DNA from: Mucilaginibacter flavidus
Lineage (GTDB): Bacteria; Bacteroidota; Bacteroidia; Sphingobacteriales; Sphingobacteriaceae
Reading direction: 5' to 3'
Length of the DNA stretch: 64,000 bases
Assembly: GCF_024055575.1 (NCBI RefSeq)
Contig: NZ_JAMXOE010000008.1
Span: 124,001 to 188,000 of the forward strand
The notes below the pieces were generated by a model. That model did no database searches. It was not told where the DNA came from and saw only the letters and a program-made list of their open reading frames with translations. A program made the position numbers and the translations under genes. Positions 36,067 through 44,669 of this stretch are shown here, piece by piece. Position 1 is the stretch's first letter, and each line of letters opens with the position of its first letter.

Positions 36067-36852
36067 CTACATCGATGCCAACACGTTCCCGTTTGATGAT
36101 TCAGGAAAAACATAATTAGCAGCTTGTTCTTCGTCTAAAAATTTTGATGTGTACCGGCTGTCGTTACCATTAATAAACATTACCGTTTTATCTTTAATGG
36201 TATTGATAACCTGTTCCGCCATATTTACCGGTACTGCAGGGCATCCATAGCTACGGCCAAGGCGACCAATTGAATATATTGCGTTTTCGCCAACGTAATC
36301 GGCGCCATGTACAACTATGGCACGTTCGCGGGCGTTGGAGTTAAAACCGGCGTCCACACCGTCTAGTTTTAACGAGCGACCATTGCCGCCGTGGTAAACT
36401 TCGCCTGTAATATAAAAGCCGAGACTGCTTTGATGCGAATCAATTTTGTTTGAAAAACTGGTTGCCATATCATCTCCACTGCCATGGCCATGCGCGGCGT
36501 ATGTGTTTAAAATCAATTGTTTATCAAGTAAATCTACTACCCACATCCGTTTTTGGTGACTCGATTTTGCAAGATCGACAACAGTAAGGATAAAACTTGT
36601 TTGGGGCACCATGTTGCCCGCTTTTAAGTTCATAAAACCGGTTACGGCTTTATTAAACACTTCAAGCCCAAGGCCTGATTCCTGTAAATGGGCTGATTCG
36701 TAGATATTACTGATGTATTTTTGCAGTAATTCCCTGGCAGAAAAGCCATTTTTAAAATTTCTTTCTTTGGTGATTTTCGCGCTTTTCCAGCTGATGGTAG
36801 TTATCGCAAGTATCAATAAAATAGATACGAGCCCGCCAAGAGGTTTTCTCAT
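36067..36852 (-). CDS. Murein L,D-transpeptidase catalytic-domain family protein (YkuD_2)
   Basis: 261 residues. N-terminal hydrophobic signal/anchor (GLVSILLILAITTISW). YkuD_2-type domain: NTYAAHGHGSGD, FYITGEVYHGGNG, AIVVHGADYV, and the active-site Cys in LGRSYGCPAVP. It acts on peptidoglycan or related substrates in the periplasm; reaction by family. It is a different branch from the YcbB-like enzyme transcribed towards it, so two L,D-transpeptidase families converge here. Confidence 0.88.
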   Translation of the reverse strand: MRKPLGGLVSILLILAITTISWKSAKITKERNFKNGFSARELLQKYISNIYESAHLQESGLGLEVFNKAVTGFMNLKAGNMVPQTSFILTVVDLAKSSHQKRMWVVDLLDKQLILNTYAAHGHGSGDDMATSFSNKIDSHQSSLGFYITGEVYHGGNGRSLKLDGVDAGFNSNARERAIVVHGADYVGENAIYSIGRLGRSYGCPAVPVNMAEQVINTIKDKTVMFINGNDSRYTSKFLDEEQAANYVFPESSNGNVLASM

Positions 36853-37077
36853 TCGTTTCCCGGATTTAAATCAATAAATTAATTAGTGACCTTTTCTACG
36901 TAAAAAACAAAATTAGGTTTTGCTTTTTTATCACTAATCCAATTTGTTACAAAAGAAATTATAATTAATAATTACAAAATTTATCTTTAATTACAATTTA
37001 ATTGAAAATATTAAACAACAATTTATACCATTTAATACTAACGACTTATGGTAATAAACTCCACAATTGTTAATTTA

Positions 37078-37656
37078 TTATTTAACCCAGGTTATTTTTT
37101 CTTCAATACTGGTGTTTCTTTTCCCGGCAGGGTACTCATTTGCATAACCAAAATATAAAATTCCCATCACCAAATCATGCTCATTAAAGCCTAAATACTC
37201 TTTTAAAGCGGGTTTTAACGCCATGCCACCTGTACTCCAAAACGAGGCAATATTTAAAGCAGTTGCGCCCAGCAGCATATTTTGTATAGCACATGATGAA
37301 GCTGCTATTTCTTCTAAAGGTGTGATTTTGGGCAAATTACCGCGTTTCATAACGGCTACGATAACATGTGAGACCTTATCGCCCTGGTGTAACAATTTAT
37401 TGTAAGTGCCAGCCAAAAAGTTGTCGCCCATGCTGTTTTGTTTGTATAGTTCAGCGTGTTGCAGACAAAACTCAATTGGGTTTTCGTAAACTATAAAACG
37501 CCATGGCTCGGTGTTACCATGAGTAGGCGCCCAGTTGGCCAGCTCCAATATAGCGGCTATATGCCCGTTTGGTATTTCATTGCCATTCATGGCCTGAGCC
37601 TTAACGCTGCGGCGGTTTTTAATTGTATTTGCTATTGCTGAAAATTCGGTATCCAT
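37078..37656 (-). CDS. Nitroreductase-family FMN oxidoreductase
   Basis: 192 residues from ATG 37656 (MDTEFSAIANTIKNRRSVKA); the frame extends 15 codons up into a terminator hairpin, so the short start is chosen. NRRSVKA near the N-terminus binds FMN phosphate, WAPTHGNTEPWRFIVY is the typical second FMN motif, and LGFNEHDLVMGILYFGYA the C-terminal one. NAD(P)H-dependent reduction of nitro or quinone compounds is likely; specific substrate unknown. It follows the E1 gene on the same strand but behind a terminator. Confidence 0.9.
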   Translation of the reverse strand: MDTEFSAIANTIKNRRSVKAQAMNGNEIPNGHIAAILELANWAPTHGNTEPWRFIVYENPIEFCLQHAELYKQNSMGDNFLAGTYNKLLHQGDKVSHVIVAVMKRGNLPKITPLEEIAASSCAIQNMLLGATALNIASFWSTGGMALKPALKEYLGFNEHDLVMGILYFGYANEYPAGKRNTSIEEKITWVK

Positions 37657-37673
37657 ATCTTTATAAATAAAAA

Positions 37674-37698
37674 CGTCCCGGCCAAAATGACCAGGACG
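37674..37698 (-). terminator. Rho-independent terminator between E1 and nitroreductase genes
   Basis: CGTCC(TGGTC...GGCCG)GGACG hairpin read leftward, followed by TTTTTATTT, ending 17 bp before the nitroreductase ATG. It should end the E1 transcript; partial read-through would couple the genes. Confidence 0.75.
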
Positions 37699-37787
37699 CA
37701 AAAGTAAGATTATTGTTGTTTTAGATTTGTAGAGGTGTGAAAACTTAGCAAATCTTTACATTATCTGCATCATTGACAATTCACTAA

Positions 37788-40220
37788 TTAAAATATAGCA
37801 GGGTATTTATGCGGATCTGTTTCGTTCATCAAACTATAAACCGCCTCTATAATATCATCTAACGATGGCTTGCTGAAATATCCGCCGTCGGACCCATAAG
37901 GCGGCCGGTGCGCTTTGGCTGTAAGTGTTTTAGGCTGCACATCGAGTGAGTAATAGCCTTTCTGATCTTCAAGCACGCGCTGTAGGATATACGCAGACGC
38001 TGCGCCCGGCAAATCTTCATCAACTATCAGTAGCTTACTGGTTTTCTTCAGCGAGTTGCCACAAACGTTGTCGATATCAAAAGGATACAAGGTTTGCGGA
38101 TCAATAACTTCTATGCTAATCCCCAGTTTTTCGAGTTCTTTAACAGCTTCCAATACAATACGAAGGGTTGATCCGTATGAGATAACAGTAATATCGGTAC
38201 CCTGGTTCAGTATTTCGGCTTTGCCAAGCGGAACGGTGTATTCGCCTACGTTAGCTGGCAAACGTTCTTTTAACCTGTAGCCATTTAAGCATTCTATTAC
38301 CAGCGCCGGCTCATCGCCTCTTAACAGTACGTTGTACATACCGGCAGCCTGGGTCATATCGCGTGGCACGCAAATATGCAGGCCCCGCATTGAGTTTAAT
38401 ATCAACCCAAGCGGCGAACCTGAGTGCCAGATACCTTCGAGCCTGTGACCTCGGGTACGGACTATTAAAGGTGCTTTCTGGCCGCCGCGCGTACGATAGC
38501 TTAAGCTTGCCAAATCATCGCTCAAAACGTTTATAGAGTAGAGCAGGTAATCCAAATATTGTATCTCGGCAATTGGCCTTAGGCCGCGCATGGCAAGGCC
38601 CATACCCTGCCCTATTATTGTAGCTTCACGAATACCAGTATCAGTTAAACGCAAATCGCCATATTTTGCCTGGAGCCCCGCAAATCCCTGGTTTACGTCG
38701 CCAATAGCACCTACATCTTCACCAAAAGCAACAATGCTTTTATCACGTTCAAAATTGGCATCAAAACAGGCGTTCAACACCTCGCGGCCGTCAATATATT
38801 TCGAGTCCTCGTAGTATCTTACCGATACATTCGGAACTCTTAACGGCGAATACTGGGTATCGCCAAACAATTTAGAGTTAAAGCGTATTTCGTTTTTAAC
38901 ATTTTCGCTGGCCAGCCAGCCTATCAAAACGTCGCGCTGTGAGGTTGGTTGTTTCACAGTAATGCGCAAAGCTTTGCGTATAGCTGCAACAACATCTTTA
39001 CGACCGGGGTCGATACATTCCTTCAGCTCGGTAACAACTTCCAACAGTTCATCCTGAAATTGCGATTCACGGGCCAGTTGCTCAATAAGTCGCGAAGCTT
39101 CGTTTAATTCATAGGCTATTTCTTCGCTCAATTCGTTCCAAACCTGGCGCTGAATCTCGCGTACATATTTTTTTGCCGTGGCCTCCATCTCATCCATTTC
39201 GGCCTCTGTAGCTACTGCCGATGCGATCATCCATTTGCGCATTTGTAAAAGGCAGTCGTGCTCATCTTCCCAGGCAAGGCGCTCTTTCGATTTATAACGT
39301 TCGTGCGAGCCAGAGGTAGAGTGTCCCTGCGGCTGCGTCATTTCAATTACGTGTATTAAAACCGGCACATGTTCGGCACGGCAGACCGCTATGGCACGCT
39401 CGTAAGTTTCGCAAAGGGCCACATAGTCCCAGCCTTTTACTTTAAATATCTCGTAGCCGTTGGTGCCTGGCGCGCGTTGAAATCCCTTTAATATTTCGGA
39501 TATATCTTCTTTGGTAGTTTGCAGCCGGGCAGGAACTGAAATCGCATAGGCATCATCCCAAACAGAAATGGCCATTGGCACCTGTAAAACACCTGCGGCA
39601 TTCAATGTTTCAAAAAACAGGCCTTCAGATGTTGAGCCGTTGCCTATAGTGCCGAATGCTACCTCGTTACCCTTTACCGAAAAATTATTTAAATATTCCA
39701 GCTGTTTATTTTGCCTGTATAACTTTGATGCGTAGGCCAAACCCAGCAACCTTGGCATATGGCCACCAGTTGTAGAAATATCGGCCGAGCAATTCATGCT
39801 TTCGGCCTGGTTTGTCCAGTTACCATCGGCGTCGACAAAGCGGGTTGCATAATGGCAGTTCATTTGCCTTCCTGCCGATGCGGGGTCTTTTTCTATATCG
39901 GGATAAGCATACAGTTGCGCAAAAAACTCATGCAGGTTGCTCATGCCGGTGGCGAACATAAAAGTCTGGTCACGGTAATAGCCTGCGCGCCAGTCGCCCT
40001 TTTTAAAGACTTTAGCCATAGCCAATTGCGCAACTTCCTTACCATCACCAAATATGCCAAACTTCGCCTTACCTGTAAGCACCTCACGGCGACCAATCAA
40101 ACTCGCTTGCCTGCTTTCATAGCCAATGCGGTAATCGTTTATTACAATCTTTTTAAAATCATCAAAACTCAGTTCGGCGGTTGTCAGCTGTCCTGTAGTG
40201 TTAATTGCGCTTTCGGGCAT
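37788..40220 (-). CDS. Branched-chain 2-oxoacid dehydrogenase E1, alpha–beta fusion
   Basis: 810 residues, joining E1 alpha (about 20-430) and E1 beta (about 460-800). Alpha: GYYRDQTFMFATGMS, the Arg/His-rich loop, and the thiamine-diphosphate motif GNGSTSEG...VWDDAYAIS (near 190-225). Beta: VAFGEDVGAIGDVNQGFAGL, the YLDYLLYSINVLSDDLA helix and PQTLYPFDID. It decarboxylates branched-chain 2-oxoacids (or pyruvate-like substrates) and passes the acyl group to E2 lipoyl. Fused E1 is typical of Bacteroidota. No E2 or E3 gene is close. Its stop is followed by a leftward terminator at 37674. Confidence 0.93.
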   Translation of the reverse strand: MPESAINTTGQLTTAELSFDDFKKIVINDYRIGYESRQASLIGRREVLTGKAKFGIFGDGKEVAQLAMAKVFKKGDWRAGYYRDQTFMFATGMSNLHEFFAQLYAYPDIEKDPASAGRQMNCHYATRFVDADGNWTNQAESMNCSADISTTGGHMPRLLGLAYASKLYRQNKQLEYLNNFSVKGNEVAFGTIGNGSTSEGLFFETLNAAGVLQVPMAISVWDDAYAISVPARLQTTKEDISEILKGFQRAPGTNGYEIFKVKGWDYVALCETYERAIAVCRAEHVPVLIHVIEMTQPQGHSTSGSHERYKSKERLAWEDEHDCLLQMRKWMIASAVATEAEMDEMEATAKKYVREIQRQVWNELSEEIAYELNEASRLIEQLARESQFQDELLEVVTELKECIDPGRKDVVAAIRKALRITVKQPTSQRDVLIGWLASENVKNEIRFNSKLFGDTQYSPLRVPNVSVRYYEDSKYIDGREVLNACFDANFERDKSIVAFGEDVGAIGDVNQGFAGLQAKYGDLRLTDTGIREATIIGQGMGLAMRGLRPIAEIQYLDYLLYSINVLSDDLASLSYRTRGGQKAPLIVRTRGHRLEGIWHSGSPLGLILNSMRGLHICVPRDMTQAAGMYNVLLRGDEPALVIECLNGYRLKERLPANVGEYTVPLGKAEILNQGTDITVISYGSTLRIVLEAVKELEKLGISIEVIDPQTLYPFDIDNVCGNSLKKTSKLLIVDEDLPGAASAYILQRVLEDQKGYYSLDVQPKTLTAKAHRPPYGSDGGYFSKPSLDDIIEAVYSLMNETDPHKYPAIF

Positions 40221-40329
40221 ATATTATTTTGTTAGGGCGGTAAAATTAAGAAATTCTATTCTGTAATTGGCAAGTCTGCTTATAAAACATACAGTTTGCA
40301 TAATAGTTTTATTATTAGGTTAAACCTTT

Positions 40330-40337
40330 TATATTTG
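40330..40337 (+). promoter_or_regulatory. -7 box of DUF1573 gene
   Basis: TATATTTG fits TAnnTTTG and lies 20 bp before ATG 40358. A TTTG at 40295 is too far for a standard -33 element. Confidence 0.45.
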
Positions 40338-40357
40338 TAATTATCAAACATGTAATT

Positions 40358-40759
40358 ATGAAGAAAATATTATTAGTATGCGCAGTAATTTTAGGCTTTG
40401 CCTTTACTGCCTCGGCACAAGATAGCGAAAAAGCTGTATTTAAATTCAACGAAGAAAAACACGATTTCGGTAAAATTCCGCAGGGTACTCCTGTAACCAC
40501 CGTGTTTGAATTTACTAACGTTGGTAAAGAGCCGCTTATTATAACCGACGTAAGGCCAACCTGTGGTTGCACCATTGCCGACTTTACTAAAACCCCGGTT
40601 AAATCCAATGAAAAGGGATCTATCAAAATTACCTATAATGCAGCTGTTGCAGCTCCGTTTAATAAAGGTATCGTAGTTACATCTAACGCTTCCATCCCGC
40701 AAAAAACATTAAATATTGTTGGCGAAGTTGTAGCAAAACCGGCGAGTAGCAGTAAGTAA
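40358..40759 (+). CDS. DUF1573 exported protein (HYDIN/ASPM-like Ig fold)
   Basis: 133 residues. Signal peptide MKKILLVCAVILGFAFTASA|QD. Mature part is one DUF1573 domain: HDFGKIPQGTPVTTVFEFTN, then VRPTCGCTIADFTKTPV with the conserved CGC, and GKGIVVTSNA-like strand (NKGIVVTSNASIP). Common in Bacteroidota, function undetermined; probably a periplasmic or surface Ig-like module. Own promoter and own terminator, so monocistronic. Confidence 0.92.
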   Translation: MKKILLVCAVILGFAFTASAQDSEKAVFKFNEEKHDFGKIPQGTPVTTVFEFTNVGKEPLIITDVRPTCGCTIADFTKTPVKSNEKGSIKITYNAAVAAPFNKGIVVTSNASIPQKTLNIVGEVVAKPASSSK

Positions 40760-40797
40760 CCCCATCCTCCCCAAAGGGGAATCTTTTGAAATATTTG

Positions 40798-40825
40798 AAG
40801 ACACGAGCAATCGTGTCTTTTTTAT
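40798..40825 (+). terminator. Rho-independent terminator of DUF1573 gene
   Basis: AAGACACGA/TCGTGTCTT perfect 9-bp stem with GCAA loop, then a T-rich tail. 38 bp after the stop codon. Confidence 0.85.
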
Positions 40826-41067
40826 TTTTACAAATTTTTGACTCAATACCTTTACCGCAGGCCTGCGACCTGCGCTGATGAATAGCGCCCCTTTGGAGCC
40901 TGAAGGTTTTCTCCAGTTTAAAAGCCGACGTTTGTAATTAACAATTTGATTCTGTGCTTCATAAATTAAGCGAATTCACCCAGCCCCAGGGGGGCGACTA
41001 CCGTCAACCCAGATCACAGGCCTGCGCTAAATGAGATAGACCTTTTTTCTCTCGGACTTTCCCGACT
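40826..41067. other. Intergenic region without gene
   Basis: About 240 bp with G/C-rich patches (runs of C and G near 40981-40995) and short CGGACT direct repeats from 41053 onward leading into the aminotransferase promoter. No reading frame with coding character. Confidence 0.4.
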
Positions 41068-41099
41068 TTTCGGACTCTCGGACTCTTTTCATACCTTTG
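41068..41099 (+). promoter_or_regulatory. Aminotransferase promoter, near-leaderless
   Basis: TTTC (41068) - N20 - TACCTTTG (41092-41099) fits the Bacteroidota TTTG/TAnnTTTG pattern with one -33 mismatch. The -7 box ends 4 bp before ATG 41104, so the mRNA probably begins at the start codon. Confidence 0.5.
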
Positions 41100-41103
41100 T
41101 CCC

Positions 41104-42330
41104 ATGCCAAAAATATCGCACAAAGGGCTACAAATGCCCGCATCGCCTATACGTAAATTAACGCCGTTTGCCGATAAAGCAAAGCTGGACGGTAAAAAGG
41201 TTTACCATTTAAATATCGGCCAGCCGGATATTGAAACACCGGAAGGGATGCTGAATGCTATTAAGAACATCAGCTTTAAAGTTTGGGCTTATACGCCATC
41301 CGAAGGCACGTTATCGTACCGTAAAAAGCTTGTTGAATATTATAACAAACTGGGTTATAACATCACCCCAGATAACATAATTGTTACTACCGGTGGTTCT
41401 GAAGCGATAACCATATCTATGATGGCCTGCCTCGACCCGGGTGACGAGGTAATAATCCCCGAGCCATTTTACGCCAACTACAATGGCTTTGCCTGCCAGA
41501 GCGATATTGTGGTAAAGCCCATATTATCCTACATCGAAAACGGTTTTGCCCTGCCCGCTATCAGCGAATTTGAAAAGCTGATCACCGACAAAACAAAGGC
41601 GATTATCATTTGCAACCCCAATAACCCAACCGGCTACCTGTATTCGCGCGAAGAACTGGAAGCCCTAAAGGAACTTGCATTAAAATACGATCTCTACTTA
41701 TTCAGCGATGAGGCCTACCGCGAGTTTTGCTACGACGGGCAGACATTTACTTCGCCAATGCATTTGGAGGGGTTGGATCAGCACGTCATCGTGATGGACA
41801 CCGTAAGCAAGCGTTACAGCGCCTGTGGTGCCCGCTTAGGCTGTTTGATCACTAAAAACAAGGAAGTAATTGCCGCAGGATTAAAGTTTGCCCAGGCCCG
41901 CCTTAGCCCCGGCATGGTGGAACAAATTGCCGGCGAAGCAGCCGTGGATACCCCCGATGAATATTTTAAAACTGTAAACAAAGAGTATACCGCCCGCCGT
42001 GATACCATTGTAAATGCGTTAAACAAAATGGAAGGCGTTTACTGCCCTAACCCCGGCGGTGCATTTTATGTGGTGGCCCAGTTGCCAATTGACAACGCCG
42101 ACAAATTTTGCCAGTGGATGCTGGAAAGCTTCAGCCATGATAACTCGACTGTGATGATGGCGCCCGCAACCGGCTTTTACAGCACTGCCGGCGCAGGCCT
42201 CAACGAAGTGCGGATGGCCTACGTTTTGAATATCAATGATATTGAAAAAGCCATGATTTGTTTAGATGAAGCGCTGAAGGTGTACCCGGGTAGATTAGTA
42301 GCTGTAGCAGCTGGAAGTAGTAGTCTTTGA
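41104..42330 (+). CDS. PLP-dependent aminotransferase, class I fold
   Basis: 408 residues. Fold type I AspC-like: LNIGQPDIETPEGM, YTPSEGTLSYRKKLVEYY, GGSEAI, CNPNNPTGYLYSREEL, SDEAYREFCYDG, and the PLP lysine in DTVSKRYSACGARLG. C-terminal R in LNEVRMAYV contacts the carboxylate. Transfers an amino group between an amino acid and 2-oxoacid; substrate unresolved (aspartate/tyrosine-type). Stands alone before ssrA. Confidence 0.93.
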   Translation: MPKISHKGLQMPASPIRKLTPFADKAKLDGKKVYHLNIGQPDIETPEGMLNAIKNISFKVWAYTPSEGTLSYRKKLVEYYNKLGYNITPDNIIVTTGGSEAITISMMACLDPGDEVIIPEPFYANYNGFACQSDIVVKPILSYIENGFALPAISEFEKLITDKTKAIIICNPNNPTGYLYSREELEALKELALKYDLYLFSDEAYREFCYDGQTFTSPMHLEGLDQHVIVMDTVSKRYSACGARLGCLITKNKEVIAAGLKFAQARLSPGMVEQIAGEAAVDTPDEYFKTVNKEYTARRDTIVNALNKMEGVYCPNPGGAFYVVAQLPIDNADKFCQWMLESFSHDNSTVMMAPATGFYSTAGAGLNEVRMAYVLNINDIEKAMICLDEALKVYPGRLVAVAAGSSSL

Positions 42331-42420
42331 AAATAGTATCAGTAACGGTGTTGAATAGCAGTTTTGCTTTGTTTATGTCAAAAACTGCTACTGCCACTAC
42401 CCACTGCCACTAATTAATAT

Positions 42421-42428
42421 TATATTTG
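42421..42428 (+). promoter_or_regulatory. -7 box of ssrA
   Basis: TATATTTG fits TAnnTTTG, 47 bp before the mature tmRNA 5' end; transcription would start near 42434 and the leader be removed by processing. Confidence 0.45.
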
Positions 42429-42475
42429 CAGTTGACTTAAGACTATCTACTCAGTACTTAAGACTTCCACCAAAT

Positions 42476-42841
42476 GGGGTCGACCGGAATTGACAGGATG
42501 GAGATAAGTAAGTAAGCATGCAGCGCGTTGGGTGAATTAGCGCTCTAATCAGAACACTCAAAATCACAAATGGCGAAAATAACTACGCCTTAGCTGCTTA
42601 ATTTAGAATTTAGCTAGCTTTTGTCCCGCCGGTTTTCCGTTTCATCGGGCCGGCACCAGGGGCATCGAAAGATGAAACTGGCCTGCTTAAGGTGTGCATA
42701 GCGGGCGAGATAGAGCACCTAAGGAAGACGGTACAGGCAAGCGACTGGCCTTCCCCTTCCCTACAATTAAACAGAAGCTAAGCATGTAGAAAGCTTACCT
42801 TATACCATGTTTGGACGAGGGTTCGAATCCCTCCGGCTCCA
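42476..42841 (+). ncRNA. ssrA: tmRNA (transfer-messenger RNA)
   Basis: 366 nt. The tRNA-like ends pair: 5' GGGGTCG with 3' CGGCTCC (one G-U and one U-G) plus discriminator A; T-arm GGGTTCGAATCCC. The tag frame starts at GGC 42572 and reads GENNYALAA, ending TAA at 42599-42601, as known for Bacteroidota. Several internal pseudoknot-forming stems are visible, such as GCCGG/CCGGC around 42628-42653. It rescues stalled ribosomes with SmpB. The mature 3' CCA is not encoded. Confidence 0.97.
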
Positions 42842-42879
42842 CATAACATACTAAATTACAGTATGTTGCAAACTAAATC

Positions 42880-42908
42880 AAAGGCATCGCAATAATTGTG
42901 ATGCCTTT
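42880..42908 (+). terminator. Terminator of ssrA
   Basis: AAAGGCATC/GATGCCTTT perfect 9-bp stem with an 11-nt loop, then GTTGTTTG. Lies 39 bp after the tmRNA 3' end. Confidence 0.75.
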
Positions 42909-43113
42909 GTTGTTTGCGGTTCTGTAAAACATTTGTAAAACAATAGGAATATCCTGCATCTGAAAAACTGAATAACGTTATCATCATGTTGTCAATCGGC
43001 TATAGGTGCGTGTACGCAAAACTGCGTTGACAGAAGATCCCTAAAAATGGCGTTGCTGATCGCAAAATTTCTCCTATTCCTGTGAAATAGTAACAAATAT
43101 GTTACAATTGCAA

Positions 43114-43206
43114 TATATTTGCAGTTCATTGACCGGCTTTCTGTCGGTCTATTGTGATAAGGTTTAGGTTAAAACCCCTGAGGAGCGAGTCTTAGGGGGT
43201 TTTTAT
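43114..43206 (+). ncRNA. Candidate small RNA between ssrA and repair island
   Basis: A TATATTTG -7 box (43114-43121), a stem GACCG/CGGTC at about 43131-43149 and a terminator hairpin (43173-43201) followed by TTTTTATT make a complete short transcription unit of about 80 nt without a reading frame. A GTAAC/GTTAC dyad just upstream (43089-43103) could be an operator. No RNA family recognised; expression not shown. Confidence 0.4.
43173..43206 (+). terminator. Rho-independent terminator
   Basis: AACCCCTGAG pairs with CTTAGGGGGTT across a short loop and is followed by TTTTTATT. No annotated gene precedes it except the candidate small RNA. Confidence 0.7.
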
Positions 43207-43228
43207 TGCAAGAACAAATATTCGAAAA

Positions 43229-43270
43229 ATCTGTCCCTACAGGGTTAACCATTCGCCGACTTTTGTTCCA
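43229..43270 (+). repeat. Direct repeat, left copy (xseB 3'-end remnant)
   Basis: 38 of 42 bases match 50021-50062, in the same orientation. On the minus strand it encodes an xseB-like tail (LEQKSANG then stop) plus 16 bp beyond the stop; the right copy is the true xseB end (MEQKPANG). Similarity continues weakly to the left. This marks a duplication bracketing the DNA-repair genes. Confidence 0.7.
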
Positions 43271-43428
43271 AGGGTTAGCATAACTTCGAGACCTATGGCC
43301 TCTTCGTCCTATTCACCGACATAAGTCAAGTGCCTAAACAATCTTTTTATTTGGAAATCAATTCGATATCGGTAAATTGGATTGTTTATCAACTAAATCT
43401 TTATTAGTCAACCTCTAAACCTATTTTT

Positions 43429-43959
43429 ATGAAAGCCTTATTGTTTATTATACTGCTATCACCCATTGTATGTTATGGGCAAATTCTTGGTTTCGGAAAA
43501 AAACTTAACGAATACAAAGCGTCTAACGGGAAAACGTACCATATTGGAGATACAATTAAACTGGGTCGCGGCTCTGCTCCTAATGGTGACTTTAGATACA
43601 TTCAGATGGGGGGTTGGGCTTTACTTTCAAACGACAAAGGATCTGATTCAAGAAATACGCTTAAATCCGCGTCTGGAAGAGGTGCTTTCATAAAGAAAAT
43701 ACATAGCTCTAAAGCTCATGGCTTCCAGCAGGTAATTTTCGCAGTTAGTTTAGGTTATGGAACTAACTTCGATTTGTTTATTGAAGACGCTATTGCTACT
43801 TGTGAAATTGTGGACTGTAAACCAGTCAACGTAAATGTCGTGAACCAGCAATCTGGCGACAATCTTGATAAGATTAAAAAGCTAAAAAGCCTTTTAGACA
43901 GTGGAGCCATTACACAAGCTGAATACGATGCGCAAAAGAAAAAGTTGTTAGCAGAATAA
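43429..43959 (+). CDS. Exported protein with C-terminal SHOCT-like domain
   Basis: 176 residues. Signal peptide MKALLFIILLSPIVCYG|QI. The central part (residues 25-130) has no recognised fold; two cysteines (CEIVDC) could form a disulfide. The last 30 residues (DKIKKLKSLLDSGAITQAEY...KKKLL) are a SHOCT motif, a short helical oligomerisation module usually at the C-terminus. First gene right of the left direct repeat, with nothing obvious linking it to DNA repair. Confidence 0.75.
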   Translation: MKALLFIILLSPIVCYGQILGFGKKLNEYKASNGKTYHIGDTIKLGRGSAPNGDFRYIQMGGWALLSNDKGSDSRNTLKSASGRGAFIKKIHSSKAHGFQQVIFAVSLGYGTNFDLFIEDAIATCEIVDCKPVNVNVVNQQSGDNLDKIKKLKSLLDSGAITQAEYDAQKKKLLAE

Positions 43960-44193
43960 TATGATCACCTTCAGCCGCCATATTTTGGTAATTTCTTACA
44001 ATAAGCCGTTTGTCGGTCCGAGCCAAATGGATTCACTCCTATTTGTAAAGCGTCTGTAGCATGATTCCAAACCTTTAAAGGCGTTGACAACCTTTGTATA
44101 TCCTATTTACGATGAAACGTCTGGGATAATAAAATATCGAGATTAAGTGTAATTAAGGTTAGTTTTACTGATGTAAATCTTCGCTAAAACAAG

Positions 44194-44631
44194 TTATTCC
44201 TTAGTCATAGTACCAGTCCATTCTCCCGAACCACCTACTGCGTTGGTTGATGAGACGATTATATCCTGGTGAAAATCAAAAGTAAATGTGCCGTTGTTGA
44301 ATTTTCCGGTTCCATATTCAACTGTGTAGAAGCTTGAATTAGAGTTGACGGTATGGCGTGCAATAGTTAGTGTGTTACCCGATACAGTCGCTGCACCGGA
44401 CTGAATGAGATTTGTATTGAGGATCAGTGCTGAGCTATTGCTGCCTGAAGATATTGTGATTATATGATCGTATAGGGTCGCCATTGCTGTCCCATTTAAT
44501 GATACATTAACAGATCCTTTATAAGAACCGGAAATTGTTGGGGATGTTTCTTTGGGATTGACTCCACCTTTTTTGCATGAGTAGATTAATGAGGCTAAAA
44601 TAAACAAAGACAATAGAATAGGTTTTTTCAT
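44194..44631 (-). CDS. Small lipoprotein, function unknown
   Basis: 145 residues. Lipoprotein signal MKKPILLSLFILASLIYSC|KKGG. Mature part is Ser/Thr-rich and beta-like (GSYKGSVNVSLNGTAMATLY; SGEWTGTMTKE), resembling small Bacteroidota lipocalin-like lipoproteins, but no family can be named. Transcribed leftward, 38 bp downstream of the Fpg-like gene, so perhaps same transcript. Confidence 0.75.
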   Translation of the reverse strand: MKKPILLSLFILASLIYSCKKGGVNPKETSPTISGSYKGSVNVSLNGTAMATLYDHIITISSGSNSSALILNTNLIQSGAATVSGNTLTIARHTVNSNSSFYTVEYGTGKFNNGTFTFDFHQDIIVSSTNAVGGSGEWTGTMTKE

Positions 44632-44669
44632 GTCGCAAGATAGAGATTAGTTTCGGCGAGGTTTACAAC

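Noticed and set aside
42842-43270. tmRNA 3' end as island attachment site
   Set aside because: No second copy of the tmRNA 3' sequence and no integrase found; the repeats instead match the xseB end.
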